From positions 682,001 to 746,000 of the forward strand of contig NZ_SJUO01000002.1 of NCBI RefSeq assembly GCF_004336985.1: a stretch of DNA of 64,000 nt, written 5' to 3'. Each line of letters begins with the position of its first letter. Position 1 is the stretch's first letter. The stretch is from Exiguobacterium sp. SL-9 (GTDB lineage Bacteria; Bacillota; Bacilli; Exiguobacteriales; Exiguobacteriaceae). A program made the position numbers and the translations under genes. Positions 16,338 through 24,558 of this stretch are shown here, one piece after another. A model generated the notes under the pieces. The model was not told the origin of the DNA. It ran no database searches and was given only the letters and a program-made list of their open reading frames with translations.

Positions 16338-16682
16338 ATGCTCGCACCATTGATCGAAGAGAAAGAACGACTGTTGTTGACGACTGCCGTCCGGACGTCG
16401 CCAGAGCGGTTGCGCGAACTGTTGACCGAAGACTTTTTTGAAATCGGGCGCTCCGGTCGGATGCTCTATCGCACCAAAGATGTGACGACGATGGATCCCA
16501 GTGAAGCCCAAACCACTCTTTCTGAGTTTGCACTCGAGACGATTCAAGATGATGTCGTCCTCGCCATGTATCGGACAGAAGACCACTCGAGCGGACGCAT
16601 CGCGCTACGCAGTTCGATTTGGGTGAAACAAGACGATGCGTGGAAGATGCGGTTCCGTCAAAGGACGCGAGTGCCGACATAA
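16338..16682 (+). CDS. DUF4440 / NTF2-like protein
   Basis: 114 residues with the DUF4440 pattern LRELLTEDFFEIGRSGR and RSSIWVKQDDAWKMRFRQRT. Remote relative of 4099-4473. ATG at 16338 with AAAGGAGTG seven bases before is chosen over the upstream in-frame TTG. Last gene of the TetR/SMR transcription unit; its function there is unknown. Confidence 0.7.
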   Translation: MLAPLIEEKERLLLTTAVRTSPERLRELLTEDFFEIGRSGRMLYRTKDVTTMDPSEAQTTLSEFALETIQDDVVLAMYRTEDHSSGRIALRSSIWVKQDDAWKMRFRQRTRVPT

Positions 16683-16687
16683 CACAA

Positions 16688-16716
16688 AGGAGTGTCCACA
16701 AAAAATGGACACTCCT
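16688..16716. terminator. Hairpin ending the SMR operon
   Basis: AGGAGTGTCCA (16688-16698) / TGGACACTCCT (16706-16716). The tail on the plus strand is only moderately T-rich. Very similar in core sequence to the hairpin at 17444-17493. Confidence 0.65.
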
Positions 16717-16744
16717 CTTCAATAATTTATAAATCGATTACTAT

Positions 16745-17266
16745 TTAAGAATCCGTATGAGAGCGTGCAGGGAGTACATGAGGGTTTGATTCAGTTTCAA
16801 TTCTCGTTGTATTCGACGTACTAAATATCCACTTTAATAACTTGATGCCCAAATATACTCCTAAAAAACTTCCTACATAAAACAAAGGGTTCGTAAATGT
16901 TAAAAGTGAGATTATAAATAGCAGTAAATATGCAATAATCGTAGAAATCAAATTTACAAACAAACTCCAAAAAATTCCGAAAAACAGCCACAAACCGGGA
17001 TGCATCTCACCCTCAAATCCAACTATATATTCTATAATTGCTCGAAAAAAAGAGACTGGTACACTGGCAATGATTAATAAAAATCCGTTAGATACCCCAC
17101 TAAACAACCCTAGAGAAGTATGTTCAAACCCTGGGTCATAAAGTAAATCCATTTTCCCTAATAAATATTCCTGTAACAAGGATGGCGAGTGAGTGAAGTA
17201 GAAAGGTTGATCAATTAACCATAATATCAATATGAATGATAAAATGAATTTAAGTATTTTCCTCAT
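16745..17266 (-). CDS. AT-rich hypothetical multi-pass membrane protein
   Basis: 173 residues with about four membrane helices (ILKFILSFILILWLIDQPF; FLLIIASVPVSFFRAIIEYI; FFGIFWSLFVNLISTIIAYL; FVGSFLGVYLGI-type segment near 130-150) and a polar tail. Not recognised. Codon use is clearly more AT-rich than all neighbours, and the gene is bracketed by two look-alike hairpins, which suggests recent acquisition. The flank 17267-17443 is AT-rich and shows no further gene. Confidence 0.65.
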   Translation of the reverse strand: MRKILKFILSFILILWLIDQPFYFTHSPSLLQEYLLGKMDLLYDPGFEHTSLGLFSGVSNGFLLIIASVPVSFFRAIIEYIVGFEGEMHPGLWLFFGIFWSLFVNLISTIIAYLLLFIISLLTFTNPLFYVGSFLGVYLGIKLLKWIFSTSNTTRIETESNPHVLPARSHTDS

Positions 17267-17443
17267 ATTATTCCTCTTTTCTTATTTTTCCATTTAATTA
17301 TAATAACACCCATTTAAGTTATTTACATTTTTTAAAAAACTTTTTCTTTTAATTTTAAATTAATGTTTTCTACTTTTTATACTTTGTTTTGAGGGCAAAT
17401 CACTTTCCATCTTCAAAAGACATCATACGTGCTTTTTACTTAC

Positions 17444-17493
17444 ATCTAAACGAAAGGAGTGCCCATTTTTATGGGCACTCCTTTCGTTTAGAT
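17444..17493. terminator. Perfect 23-bp inverted repeat, terminator of the fet operon
   Basis: Arms 17444-17466 and 17471-17493 are perfectly complementary around a TTTT loop and share the core AAAGGAGTGCCCAT. The repeat overlaps the last codons of the VOC gene. Downstream on the minus strand there is no long T-run, so function as a terminator is probable but not certain. Confidence 0.65.
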
Positions 17494-17850
17494 TGCCTGA
17501 ATCATCTCGACTCGGTTGCCGAACGGATCGCGGAACTCAAACCGATTGAAGCCAGGGATTGGAATTCCTTCAATCCGCTCGATTCCTCCTGCTTCGAGTT
17601 TTCGTCCCCACTTCGCTAAATCCGTCACCGCATAGGCGACGTGTGCTTTCGTCTTCATTCGGTCGACTCCGTCCTCGGTACCGACATGGACGCTTTGGTC
17701 GCCGACTTCGAGCCAAAATCCACCTCGACCTTGAAGCGACTCCGGCTTGTCGATTTCACGAAGTCCGAGCACTCCGCAGTAAAACGCCCGCGCTCGCGCC
17801 TCTTCACCTTTTGGGATTGTCATTTGTACGTGATGGATGCCTGTGATCAT
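17488..17850 (-). CDS. VOC-superfamily (glyoxalase/bleomycin resistance fold) protein
   Basis: 120 residues. Paired beta-alpha-beta-beta-beta modules with GIHHVQMTIP at the start and AHVAYAVTDL, then FRDPFGNRVEMIQ at the end; His and Glu positions fit a metal site (HHVQ; VEMIQ). Could be a lactoylglutathione-lyase-like enzyme or a resistance protein; the substrate cannot be read. Starts inside the end of the FetB gene (ATGA overlap), so it is co-translated with a metal exporter. Confidence 0.8.
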   Translation of the reverse strand: MITGIHHVQMTIPKGEEARARAFYCGVLGLREIDKPESLQGRGGFWLEVGDQSVHVGTEDGVDRMKTKAHVAYAVTDLAKWGRKLEAGGIERIEGIPIPGFNRFEFRDPFGNRVEMIQAI

Positions 17851-18620
17851 GTCGTTTCCGCCTTCCGATACGTCAATCCGATAAACTGCAGTTTTTGGTT
17901 GAACAGACGTGGATATGCCAGGTAGCCGACCATGACGGCTGAAATCGTCGCCGTCGTTAAAATGAGGAACAGGATGAGCAGTTGATACAGCACCGCTTCC
18001 ATCGGATCGGCACCCCCGATGATGAGTCCACTCATCATACCCGGGAGTTGGACGAGCCCCATCGTCTTCTGCGCCTCGACAGTCGGGATCATACTCGTCC
18101 GGATGGCGTTCTTTAAACTCCGCTCGATTGCGATTTTCGGTGCCCCGCCCATCGACAAGATCAGCTCGATGACTTCGTCACTCCGCTCGACCTCGTCTTT
18201 AAACTTGTTCAAAAATAAGAGGGACAACACCATACAGTTGCCGATGACCATCCCACTGATTGGGATGACTTTCTCCGGCTCGAACGGGATGATACCGAGC
18301 CCAAGCATGAGGCCCATCGTCAACGCCTCGACCGTGACGAGCGTGAGAACGATGATGCCCGTGATCCCCGGAATCCCATCGCCTTTCTTGATGATGTTTT
18401 GCGTCGCCGCCCCGATCATCAAGAGAATCATAAGCAACATGAAGACCGGGCTATCGCTCTCGAAGACAAACGTCAAGATGTAACCGATGATGAGCAGTTG
18501 GACGATCGATCGCACCGTCGCGATGACGATGTCACGTTCAAGACCGAGCTTCAAGAATAGCGCCAGTCCGAGCGGAATCGCCACGAAAATGAGCGACGTC
18601 ATCAATTCAACGAACGTCAT
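17847..18620 (-). CDS. fetB: FetB-family ABC exporter permease
   Basis: 257 residues, UPF0014/FetB family; about seven membrane helices. GGAPKIAIERSLKNAIRTSMIPTVEAQKTMGLVQLPGMMSGLIIGGADP is the family core (about 150-200). In E. coli FetAB is linked to iron export and oxidative stress tolerance. Overlaps the ATPase gene by 4 nt. Confidence 0.88.
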   Translation of the reverse strand: MTFVELMTSLIFVAIPLGLALFLKLGLERDIVIATVRSIVQLLIIGYILTFVFESDSPVFMLLMILLMIGAATQNIIKKGDGIPGITGIIVLTLVTVEALTMGLMLGLGIIPFEPEKVIPISGMVIGNCMVLSLLFLNKFKDEVERSDEVIELILSMGGAPKIAIERSLKNAIRTSMIPTVEAQKTMGLVQLPGMMSGLIIGGADPMEAVLYQLLILFLILTTATISAVMVGYLAYPRLFNQKLQFIGLTYRKAETT

Positions 18621-19321
18621 AGCTCTTCCCCCCTGACGAAGCGCCCGATCATCGGATTGTCCGACGTGTCGATGAACGATGCGTCCCCGAACTCGATCAA
18701 TTCCCCGTTACGTAAAAACCACATGTCGTCACTGACCCGCCGTGCTTGATCGAGGTCATGGGTGATCCAAATGACGGTGACGCCGAAGTTTTTTTGGAGC
18801 TTGAGAATGAGCCGCTCGATTTCTTTCATCGTCCGATAGTCGAGGCTCGCCGTAATCTCATCTAACAACAATACATCCGGCTTATTGACGAGCGTCCGGG
18901 CGATGGCGACCCGGCTCCGTTCCCCGCCCGACAACGTCTTGACGGCTTTGTCGAGCATCGTATCGTTCAAGTCGACGCTACGCAGTAACTCTTCCGCCTT
19001 GCCTCGGTCGAGTGCCTCGCCGAAGATGGCTTTTGGCAAGTTCAAGTTGTCATATACGGTCCCGTCAATCATCGGTGCGCTTTGAAACGCCATGCCGATT
19101 TGTTTCCGGAGTGCGATGATGTCGATGTCTCGAATGTTCTCACCTTTGAAATAGATGTCACCCGCATCCGGCGACAACAGTCCGTTAATGTGTTTCAAAC
19201 ACGTCGTTTTGCCGGCACCACTCGGTCCGACAAACGTCGTGATGCGTCCTTCACGAAAGTAACCGGTGATGTTATGTAAGATGTCGTTGTGACTCACGTC
19301 TTTGAATTCGATGATGTGCAT
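18617..19321 (-). CDS. fetA: FetA-family ABC exporter ATP-binding protein
   Basis: 234 residues. Walker A GPSGAGKTT (33-41), signature LSGGERSRVA, Walker B VLLLDEITASLD, H-loop ITHDLDQARR. Forms the exporter with the coupled FetB permease. No Fur or PerR box was seen upstream. First gene of fetA-fetB-VOC. Confidence 0.86.
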   Translation of the reverse strand: MHIIEFKDVSHNDILHNITGYFREGRITTFVGPSGAGKTTCLKHINGLLSPDAGDIYFKGENIRDIDIIALRKQIGMAFQSAPMIDGTVYDNLNLPKAIFGEALDRGKAEELLRSVDLNDTMLDKAVKTLSGGERSRVAIARTLVNKPDVLLLDEITASLDYRTMKEIERLILKLQKNFGVTVIWITHDLDQARRVSDDMWFLRNGELIEFGDASFIDTSDNPMIGRFVRGEEL

Positions 19322-19338
19322 GCGTCTTCAATCCTTTC

Positions 19339-19554
19339 TCAATCTGTTGAAACGTCGTCGACCACGACGTCCCCGTTTGGATCCAGCAACGGCGTAATAC
19401 CGCCACCTGTCCCGACCCATGTCTGGACGTAGTTCACGCCAGTCGCCGTGTCGACGATGATGGTGATTTGTCCGAGTTCTGGCAACTGTTCCGTCAATTT
19501 GACTTTGAAACGTTTCGCCCCTGCTTCTCCTGCTGCTTTCTTTTTGAATAGCAT
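19339..19554 (-). CDS. DUF6440-like small protein
   Basis: 71 residues, soluble; pattern RFKVKLTEQLPELGQITIIVDTATGVNYV followed by GGGITPLLDPNGD matches DUF6440 proteins, whose function is unknown. ATG behind AAAGGTGGGGG. It lies 17 nt upstream of fetA in the same orientation, so it may be the true first gene of that operon. Confidence 0.7.
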   Translation of the reverse strand: MLFKKKAAGEAGAKRFKVKLTEQLPELGQITIIVDTATGVNYVQTWVGTGGGITPLLDPNGDVVVDDVSTD

Positions 19555-19654
19555 CCTACCCCCACCTTTCTAATTCTAACTGTACGCAACAAATCTTCTC
19601 GTTTCAATGAATGAGACGCATCCATGACTGTCGGATGTGAACCCCCTTTAATCC

Positions 19655-19688
19655 TTAAAAAAAACACGCCAATCTCGGCGTGTTTTTC
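19655..19688. terminator. Terminator between GntR gene and DUF6440 gene
   Basis: AAAACACGCC (19661-19670) / GGCGTGTTTT (19677-19686) flanked by A- and T-runs; terminates the gntR-type gene on the minus strand. Confidence 0.85.
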
Positions 19689-20403
19689 AGGAGTAACTCC
19701 GCTCGATGACGAAGCTAGTTTTATCCCCTCTAAAATAAGACCGTGAATACTCAATTGTTATCCCTGATACATCCTCGGTCACCGTCTCGATATAGAAGCA
19801 CGGCGTGCCGAGCGGACAGTCGAGTAAGTTGCTTACCCGCTCATCGGCGAGTGCGATCTCGAGTGACTCGGTCGTCTTGGCGACGTGAACGTCGTGCACT
19901 TGCGACAGCGTTTGGAAGAGCGAGTGCTCGGCCTGGTCTTTCGTGATACCGGGCGCGATCTGCCACGGGATGAACGACACCTCGTACTGTGTCGGCTCCC
20001 CGTCGGCGTGACGGATTCGCTCGATCTTTTGAATCGGCGCTTGTTCGTCGAGCGTGAACACGTTCGCGAGCTGCGCGTTCGCCGAGACGACGGACAACTC
20101 GATGAGCGATACTTGCCCACGTTTCCCTTGGACGGCGAGCTGGGCCGCGTAATTGTTCGGCGTGTGCGACAACGTCTGTCGCACTTTTTTTCCGGCGACG
20201 AACGTGCCGCGCCCTTGTTGGCGGACGAGATACCCTTCGGTCGTCAACTGATTAAGAGCGCCGCGTACGGTCGTCCGGCTGACATCGAATTCTTCGCATA
20301 AGGCGTACTCGGTCGGGAATTTCTCCCCTTCTGTATAATGGCCGCTCTTGATGCGGGCTAGTAACTCTTCTTTAATTGCGGTTTGAAGCGTCGATTGCGA
20401 CAT
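19687..20403 (-). CDS. GntR/HutC-family regulator of the chitobiose/cellobiose operon
   Basis: 238 residues. N-terminal winged helix (about 5-70; FPTEYALCEEFDVSRTTVRGALNQL, then GTFVAGKK) and C-terminal UTRA ligand domain (about 90-236) as in phosphosugar-responsive regulators. An in-frame extension to 20478 is rejected: ATG 20401-20403 has GGGGTGA upstream. Divergent from the sugar operon; probably represses it and senses a phosphorylated disaccharide or 6-phosphosugar (inference from family and context). Confidence 0.85.
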   Translation of the reverse strand: MSQSTLQTAIKEELLARIKSGHYTEGEKFPTEYALCEEFDVSRTTVRGALNQLTTEGYLVRQQGRGTFVAGKKVRQTLSHTPNNYAAQLAVQGKRGQVSLIELSVVSANAQLANVFTLDEQAPIQKIERIRHADGEPTQYEVSFIPWQIAPGITKDQAEHSLFQTLSQVHDVHVAKTTESLEIALADERVSNLLDCPLGTPCFYIETVTEDVSGITIEYSRSYFRGDKTSFVIERSYS

Positions 20404-20464
20404 GCTGTCACCCCTTCTATCATCCTTCTTTCCTTTATTGTGATACAGGAAACATACAAATGCA

Positions 20465-20558
20465 AATACAAAAAACAATTTGTATTATTTGTACTTTTTA
20501 TATTGCGACAAGTTGTATCATTTGTTATATTTGTTACAACAAAAAGAAATCGCTTTCA
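20465..20558 (+). promoter_or_regulatory. Promoter, GntR-type operators and cre site of the chb-like operon
   Basis: Promoter TTGCGA (20503-20508), 17 nt, TATATT (20526-20531). Inverted repeats likely to be operators: AATACAAA (20465-20472) / TTTGTATT (20479-20486), and GTTGTA (20512-20517) / TACAAC (20535-20540) bracketing the -10. AAGAAATCGCTTTCA (20544-20558) matches the CcpA cre consensus with one mismatch just downstream of the start site, so carbon catabolite repression is expected. Confidence 0.65.
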
Positions 20559-20578
20559 CAAAAGGAGGAGTTGGCACT

Positions 20579-21898
20579 ATGGCAGTCAAGGTTGTCATCA
20601 TCGGTGGAGGTTCGAGTTATACCCCCGAAATCATTGAAGGATTCATTCAGCGGCAAGCGACGTTCCCGGTTCGGGAGATCGTCCTCGTCGACATCGAGGA
20701 AGGGAGGGAAAAATTAGACATCGTCGGCCGTCTCGCCGAACGGATGATTCAAAAATCTGGAGCGGACATCTCGCTCAGTTGGACACTGAATCGAAAAGAG
20801 GCACTGCACGGCGCGGACTTCGTTTCGACACAGATTCGCGTCGGCGGTTTGAAAGCTCGTGCCTTGGATGAACGTATCCCGCTCAAGCACGGCTTTATCG
20901 GGCAAGAGACGAACGGTGCCGGCGGCTTGTTCAAAGCGTTCCGGACCATCCCCGTCTTAATCGAACTCGCCAATGAGATGGCCGAGATTTGCCCGGACGC
21001 CTGGCTCGTCAACTTCACGAACCCGGCCGGCATCGTCACCGAAGCCGTGTTAAACCATTCAGCGCACAACAAGGTCATTGGTGTCTGCAACATCCCGTTC
21101 AATATGCGCAACTCGGTCGCTGAGATTTTAGACACACCGGTCGAACACGTCGCGATCGAATTTATCGGATTAAACCATTTCGTGTTCGGCCGTCACGTCT
21201 GGGTCGATGGGGTTGACCGCACGGACGATGTGCTCGCGTCACTGAACGCTGGTACTGATTATTCACCCGCGAACATCGTCGGACTCGGTTGGAGCGAATC
21301 GTTCTTGAAGTCGCTCCACATGTTGCCGAACCCGTATCACCAGTACTACTTCCAGACGAAGGACGTGCTCGCGAAAGACTTAGCGGCATACGAACAGAAC
21401 GGGACACGGGCCGAGGTCGTTCAACAAGTCGAGTCGCAACTGTTCGAGAAGTACAAGGACATCGAGCTCGACGTGAAGCCGGACGAGCTCGAAAAACGCG
21501 GGGGTGCCTATTATTCGGACGCTGCCTGCAACTTGATGGACTCGATCTATAACGACCGTGGTGATATCCAAACCGTAAACACGCTGAATCGAGGCACGAT
21601 CCGCGATTTACCAGACGACGCCGTCATCGAAGTGAACGCCGTCATCACGAAGTCGGGACCGCGTCCAATCGCCATCGGGTCGCTCCCGCTCCCGATCAAA
21701 GGACTCATTACCAATTTGAAGACGTTTGAACAACTTGCGATTCAAGCGGCGATCTCGGGTTCATACCATGACGCCTATCTCGCCTGCTTGATGAACCCGC
21801 TCATCCAAGATGAGAAAAAAATCGATCCGCTTCTTCGTGAGCTATTCGATGCACATGAAGCGTACTTACCACAATTCCAGAAGGAGGTTTATTCGTGA
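20579..21898 (+). CDS. 6-phospho-beta-glucosidase, GH4 family (ChbF/LicH-like)
   Basis: 439 residues. NAD+- and metal-dependent glycoside hydrolase family 4 enzyme that splits phosphorylated disaccharides delivered by the PTS. Rossmann motif IIGGGSSYTPE (7-17), VNFTNPAGIVTEAVL, the metal-binding Cys in VIGVCNIPFNM and His in FIGLNHFVFG. The open frame runs upstream to 20480, but the ATG at 20579 with AAAGGAGGAG is correct. Gene order F-C-A-B-G with ChbG at the end points to N,N'-diacetylchitobiose 6-phosphate; cellobiose 6-phosphate is possible. Confidence 0.9.
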   Translation: MAVKVVIIGGGSSYTPEIIEGFIQRQATFPVREIVLVDIEEGREKLDIVGRLAERMIQKSGADISLSWTLNRKEALHGADFVSTQIRVGGLKARALDERIPLKHGFIGQETNGAGGLFKAFRTIPVLIELANEMAEICPDAWLVNFTNPAGIVTEAVLNHSAHNKVIGVCNIPFNMRNSVAEILDTPVEHVAIEFIGLNHFVFGRHVWVDGVDRTDDVLASLNAGTDYSPANIVGLGWSESFLKSLHMLPNPYHQYYFQTKDVLAKDLAAYEQNGTRAEVVQQVESQLFEKYKDIELDVKPDELEKRGGAYYSDAACNLMDSIYNDRGDIQTVNTLNRGTIRDLPDDAVIEVNAVITKSGPRPIAIGSLPLPIKGLITNLKTFEQLAIQAAISGSYHDAYLACLMNPLIQDEKKIDPLLRELFDAHEAYLPQFQKEVYS

Positions 21899-23214
21899 AC
21901 AAATTTATCGAAATCGCTGGGCGCATCGGCTCCCAGCGTCACTTGGTCGCCATCCGCGACGGATTCGTATCGGTCATGCCGCTCATCATCGTCGGCTCGC
22001 TCGCTGTCCTCATCAACAACTTCCCTGCCATCAACTTAGGTGGCCTCTCGCTCGACTTCGTCGGCATGATGAACAACGCCTTCGGTGAAGGCAACTGGCA
22101 AGGACTCGGCGGCAACATTTGGACCGCCTCGTTCGCCATATTAGGGCTGTTAGTCGCCTTCTCGATCGGGTATAACTTGGCCCGGTCGTATGGGGTCGAC
22201 GGACTCGCTGCCGGGATCCTCTCGGTCGCGTCGTACATCATGCTCGTCCCGGTCACCGAGGACTGGGGACTCAACTTCGCTTGGCTAGGCGCACAAGGGT
22301 TGTTCGTCGCCATCATCGTCTCCATCGTCGTCACCGAGCTGTTCCGTTATCTCATTAACACGAAATTGACAATCAAGATGCCGGACGGTGTGCCGGGCGG
22401 GGTCACCCGTTCGTTCCAGGCGCTCATCCCATCAATGCTCATCTTGACGCTCGTCGCCGCTGTACAACTGTTCATGACGCTTCAAATCGAACTCAGTATT
22501 TTTGAAGTCATCTTCAAAGTCATCCAACAACCGCTCCAAGGGTTCGGCGATTCGCTCGCGGCCGGTCTCGTCATCGCGTTCTTGAACCATATCCTTTGGT
22601 TCTTCGGGTTGCACGGCACGAACATCATCGGTTCGGTCATCGAGCCGATTTATCTGCCGCTCATCGAGCAAAACTTGGCCGCGTTCCAAGCAGGTGCGTC
22701 GGCATATGACGTACCGTTCACAGTCACAAAGCCGTTCCTCGATACGTTCGTCTTCATGGGCGGATCAGGTACGACGTTCGCACTCCTGCTCGCTATCTTC
22801 ATCGTCGTCCGGAAGCAGCGCAATCACCCGTACCACCAAGTCGCGAAATTGTCGGCACCGGCTGGACTGTTCAACATTAACGAACCAGTCATCTTCGGTC
22901 TCCCAATCGTGTTGAATCCGGTCATGTTGATCCCGTTCATCTTAGTCCCGGTCACGCTCACCATCGTGTCGTACGTCGCCTTGACGACCGGTATGGTACC
23001 GAAGACGGTCGCCATCGTACCATGGACGACGCCACCGATCATCAGCGGCTATCTCGTCACCGGCGGTAGCGTCCGCGGCGTCTTGCTCCAACTCGTCAAC
23101 TTGACGATCGCGACGGCGATGTATATCCCGTTCGTCATGGCAGGAGCCAAGGCGATGACAGCCGAAATCAATAAGAATAAAGCTGAAGTCAACGAAGGAG
23201 AGAAAATTTCTTGA
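21895..23214 (+). CDS. PTS lactose/cellobiose/chitobiose-type IIC permease
   Basis: 439 residues, multi-pass IIC channel of the ChbC/CelB family: IGSQRHLVAIRDGFVSVMPLIIVGS near the start, FLNHILWFFGLHGTNIIGSV and GLFNINEPVIFGLPIVLNP (substrate-site region). GTG start overlaps the GH4 stop (GTGA). Functions with the separate IIA and IIB proteins encoded next. Confidence 0.92.
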   Translation: MNKFIEIAGRIGSQRHLVAIRDGFVSVMPLIIVGSLAVLINNFPAINLGGLSLDFVGMMNNAFGEGNWQGLGGNIWTASFAILGLLVAFSIGYNLARSYGVDGLAAGILSVASYIMLVPVTEDWGLNFAWLGAQGLFVAIIVSIVVTELFRYLINTKLTIKMPDGVPGGVTRSFQALIPSMLILTLVAAVQLFMTLQIELSIFEVIFKVIQQPLQGFGDSLAAGLVIAFLNHILWFFGLHGTNIIGSVIEPIYLPLIEQNLAAFQAGASAYDVPFTVTKPFLDTFVFMGGSGTTFALLLAIFIVVRKQRNHPYHQVAKLSAPAGLFNINEPVIFGLPIVLNPVMLIPFILVPVTLTIVSYVALTTGMVPKTVAIVPWTTPPIISGYLVTGGSVRGVLLQLVNLTIATAMYIPFVMAGAKAMTAEINKNKAEVNEGEKIS

Positions 23215-23543
23215 AAACTGAAACGATGCAACAACTATCATTCATGATCATCTTGCACGCCGGCAACGCCCGCTCGTCGGCGTTCGAGGCGATCGCTGCC
23301 GCCAAGCGCGGTGAAGTGGAAACCGCGGAAGCAAAAATGAAGGAAGCCGATGCGGCGTTTCTCGAAGCACATAAGATGCAGACCGAGCTGCTGCAAGAAG
23401 AAGCACGCGGCACAGCGAGCGACATGAGTGTCCTGCTCGTCCACGCCCAAGATCACCTCATGACGGCGATGACCGTCAAAGAACTCGCCATCGAGATGAT
23501 TGACATGATCACTCGACTCAATCGATTGGAGGAAACGAAATGA
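23211..23543 (+). CDS. PTS lactose/cellobiose/chitobiose-type IIA
   Basis: 110 residues, helical IIA of the Lac family. The phosphorylated histidine is in LLVHAQDHLMTAMT (about 79-92), and SFMIILHAGNARS near the N-terminus is conserved. TTG start (23211-23213) overlapping the IIC stop as TTGA; the IIC tail carries AAGGAG eight bases before it. Confidence 0.9.
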   Translation: MKTETMQQLSFMIILHAGNARSSAFEAIAAAKRGEVETAEAKMKEADAAFLEAHKMQTELLQEEARGTASDMSVLLVHAQDHLMTAMTVKELAIEMIDMITRLNRLEETK

Positions 23544-23836
23544 ACATCTTACTCGTCTGTTCAGCAGGCATGTCGACATCGATCCTTGTAGAAAAAATGC
23601 GTACTGAAGCCGCAAACCGTGGCTTAGAGGCGACAATTGACGCTATCCCGGAATCACGTTTGAAAGAACAAACGAACGTGGACGTCATCTTGATCGGTCC
23701 ACAAGTCCGCTATCTTGAAGGCAAAATCAAGTCGTCCGTGTCGGTACCGGTCGCCGTCATCGACAACATGGCATACGGCCTCATGAAAGGTGACCAAGTG
23801 CTCGATCAAGCGCTCGGTCTCGTCCAAAATGCATAA
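23540..23836 (+). CDS. PTS lactose/cellobiose/chitobiose-type IIB
   Basis: 98 residues. Phosphorylated Cys7 or 8 in the P-loop LLVCSAGMSTS; VILIGPQVRY follows. Start ATG overlaps the IIA stop (ATGA) with GGAGG upstream. Transfers phosphate from IIA to the incoming sugar at IIC. Confidence 0.92.
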   Translation: MNILLVCSAGMSTSILVEKMRTEAANRGLEATIDAIPESRLKEQTNVDVILIGPQVRYLEGKIKSSVSVPVAVIDNMAYGLMKGDQVLDQALGLVQNA

Positions 23837-24524
23837 GACGTTTGTCTTGATCAACGCTGACGATTTCGGACTGACGACCGGGGTGAACAGCGGCATCATC
23901 GAGAGCCATGTCCATGGCATCGTCAATTCAGCGACGATGATCATGAACGGTCACGCCGTTGAAGAGGCCGTGGTGCTCGCGAGGCAATACCCTTCCCTAC
24001 ACGTTGGGGTACATCTCGCCTTGACGTGGGGCCGGCCGCTCGCCGAGACGAGCACACCGCTCACGAAAGAAGACGGCACGTTCCGCTACACGAACCGTTT
24101 TCTGACCGAAGCGGCGCCAGACCCGGAACTTGTCTATCTCGAATGGAAAGCCCAAATCGAGGCGTTCCGTGCGACGGGTCTTCCGCTCCACCACCTCGAC
24201 AGTCATCATCACGTCCATGGCTGGCCGGCGATTCAAGACGTCATCGTCCGTCTCGCCGAAGAATATGGCACGACGTTTCGGGCCTTAACGACACTCGACG
24301 CACGCCGGGATTTGTGGGTGACCGAACGGTTCAGTGACCTGTTCTACGGTGACGGCGTATCACGAGCGACGCTCAACTCGATTCAACCGGGCGACTCGAT
24401 TGAAGTGATGGTCCACCCGGCCAATCTCGATCCCGTGCTCCCGAGCGTCACGTCTTACCTCGACGAACGTCTCATCGAGAAAGAACTACTCACATCCTAT
24501 CAACACCCCGATTGGTGGGCATAA
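23829..24524 (+). CDS. chbG: ChbG/YdjC-family chitooligosaccharide deacetylase
   Basis: 231 residues. YdjC-like TIM-barrel deacetylase: LINADDFGLT (metal-binding Asp), LHVGVHLALTWGRPL, HHLDSHHHVHGWP. In E. coli ChbG removes one acetyl group from chitobiose 6-phosphate so that GH4 ChbF can act. The start is placed at the ATG 23829 inside the last codons of IIB (8-nt overlap); the longer in-frame option adds non-conserved residues. Its presence supports chitobiose rather than cellobiose as the substrate. Confidence 0.87.
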   Translation: MHKTFVLINADDFGLTTGVNSGIIESHVHGIVNSATMIMNGHAVEEAVVLARQYPSLHVGVHLALTWGRPLAETSTPLTKEDGTFRYTNRFLTEAAPDPELVYLEWKAQIEAFRATGLPLHHLDSHHHVHGWPAIQDVIVRLAEEYGTTFRALTTLDARRDLWVTERFSDLFYGDGVSRATLNSIQPGDSIEVMVHPANLDPVLPSVTSYLDERLIEKELLTSYQHPDWWA

Positions 24525-24526
24525 CA

Positions 24527-24558
24527 AAAACGAGCTCCTTTACAGGGCTCGTTTTCGT
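24527..24558. terminator. Terminator between chbG and the P-loop kinase
   Basis: AAAACGAGC (24527-24535) / GCTCGTTTT (24548-24556) with inner CCT/AGG pairing. Usable on both strands between convergent genes. Confidence 0.8.

Noticed and set aside
19494-19754. 86-codon ORF across the GntR-DUF6440 gap
   Set aside because: It runs through a strong terminator and overlaps two better-supported genes.
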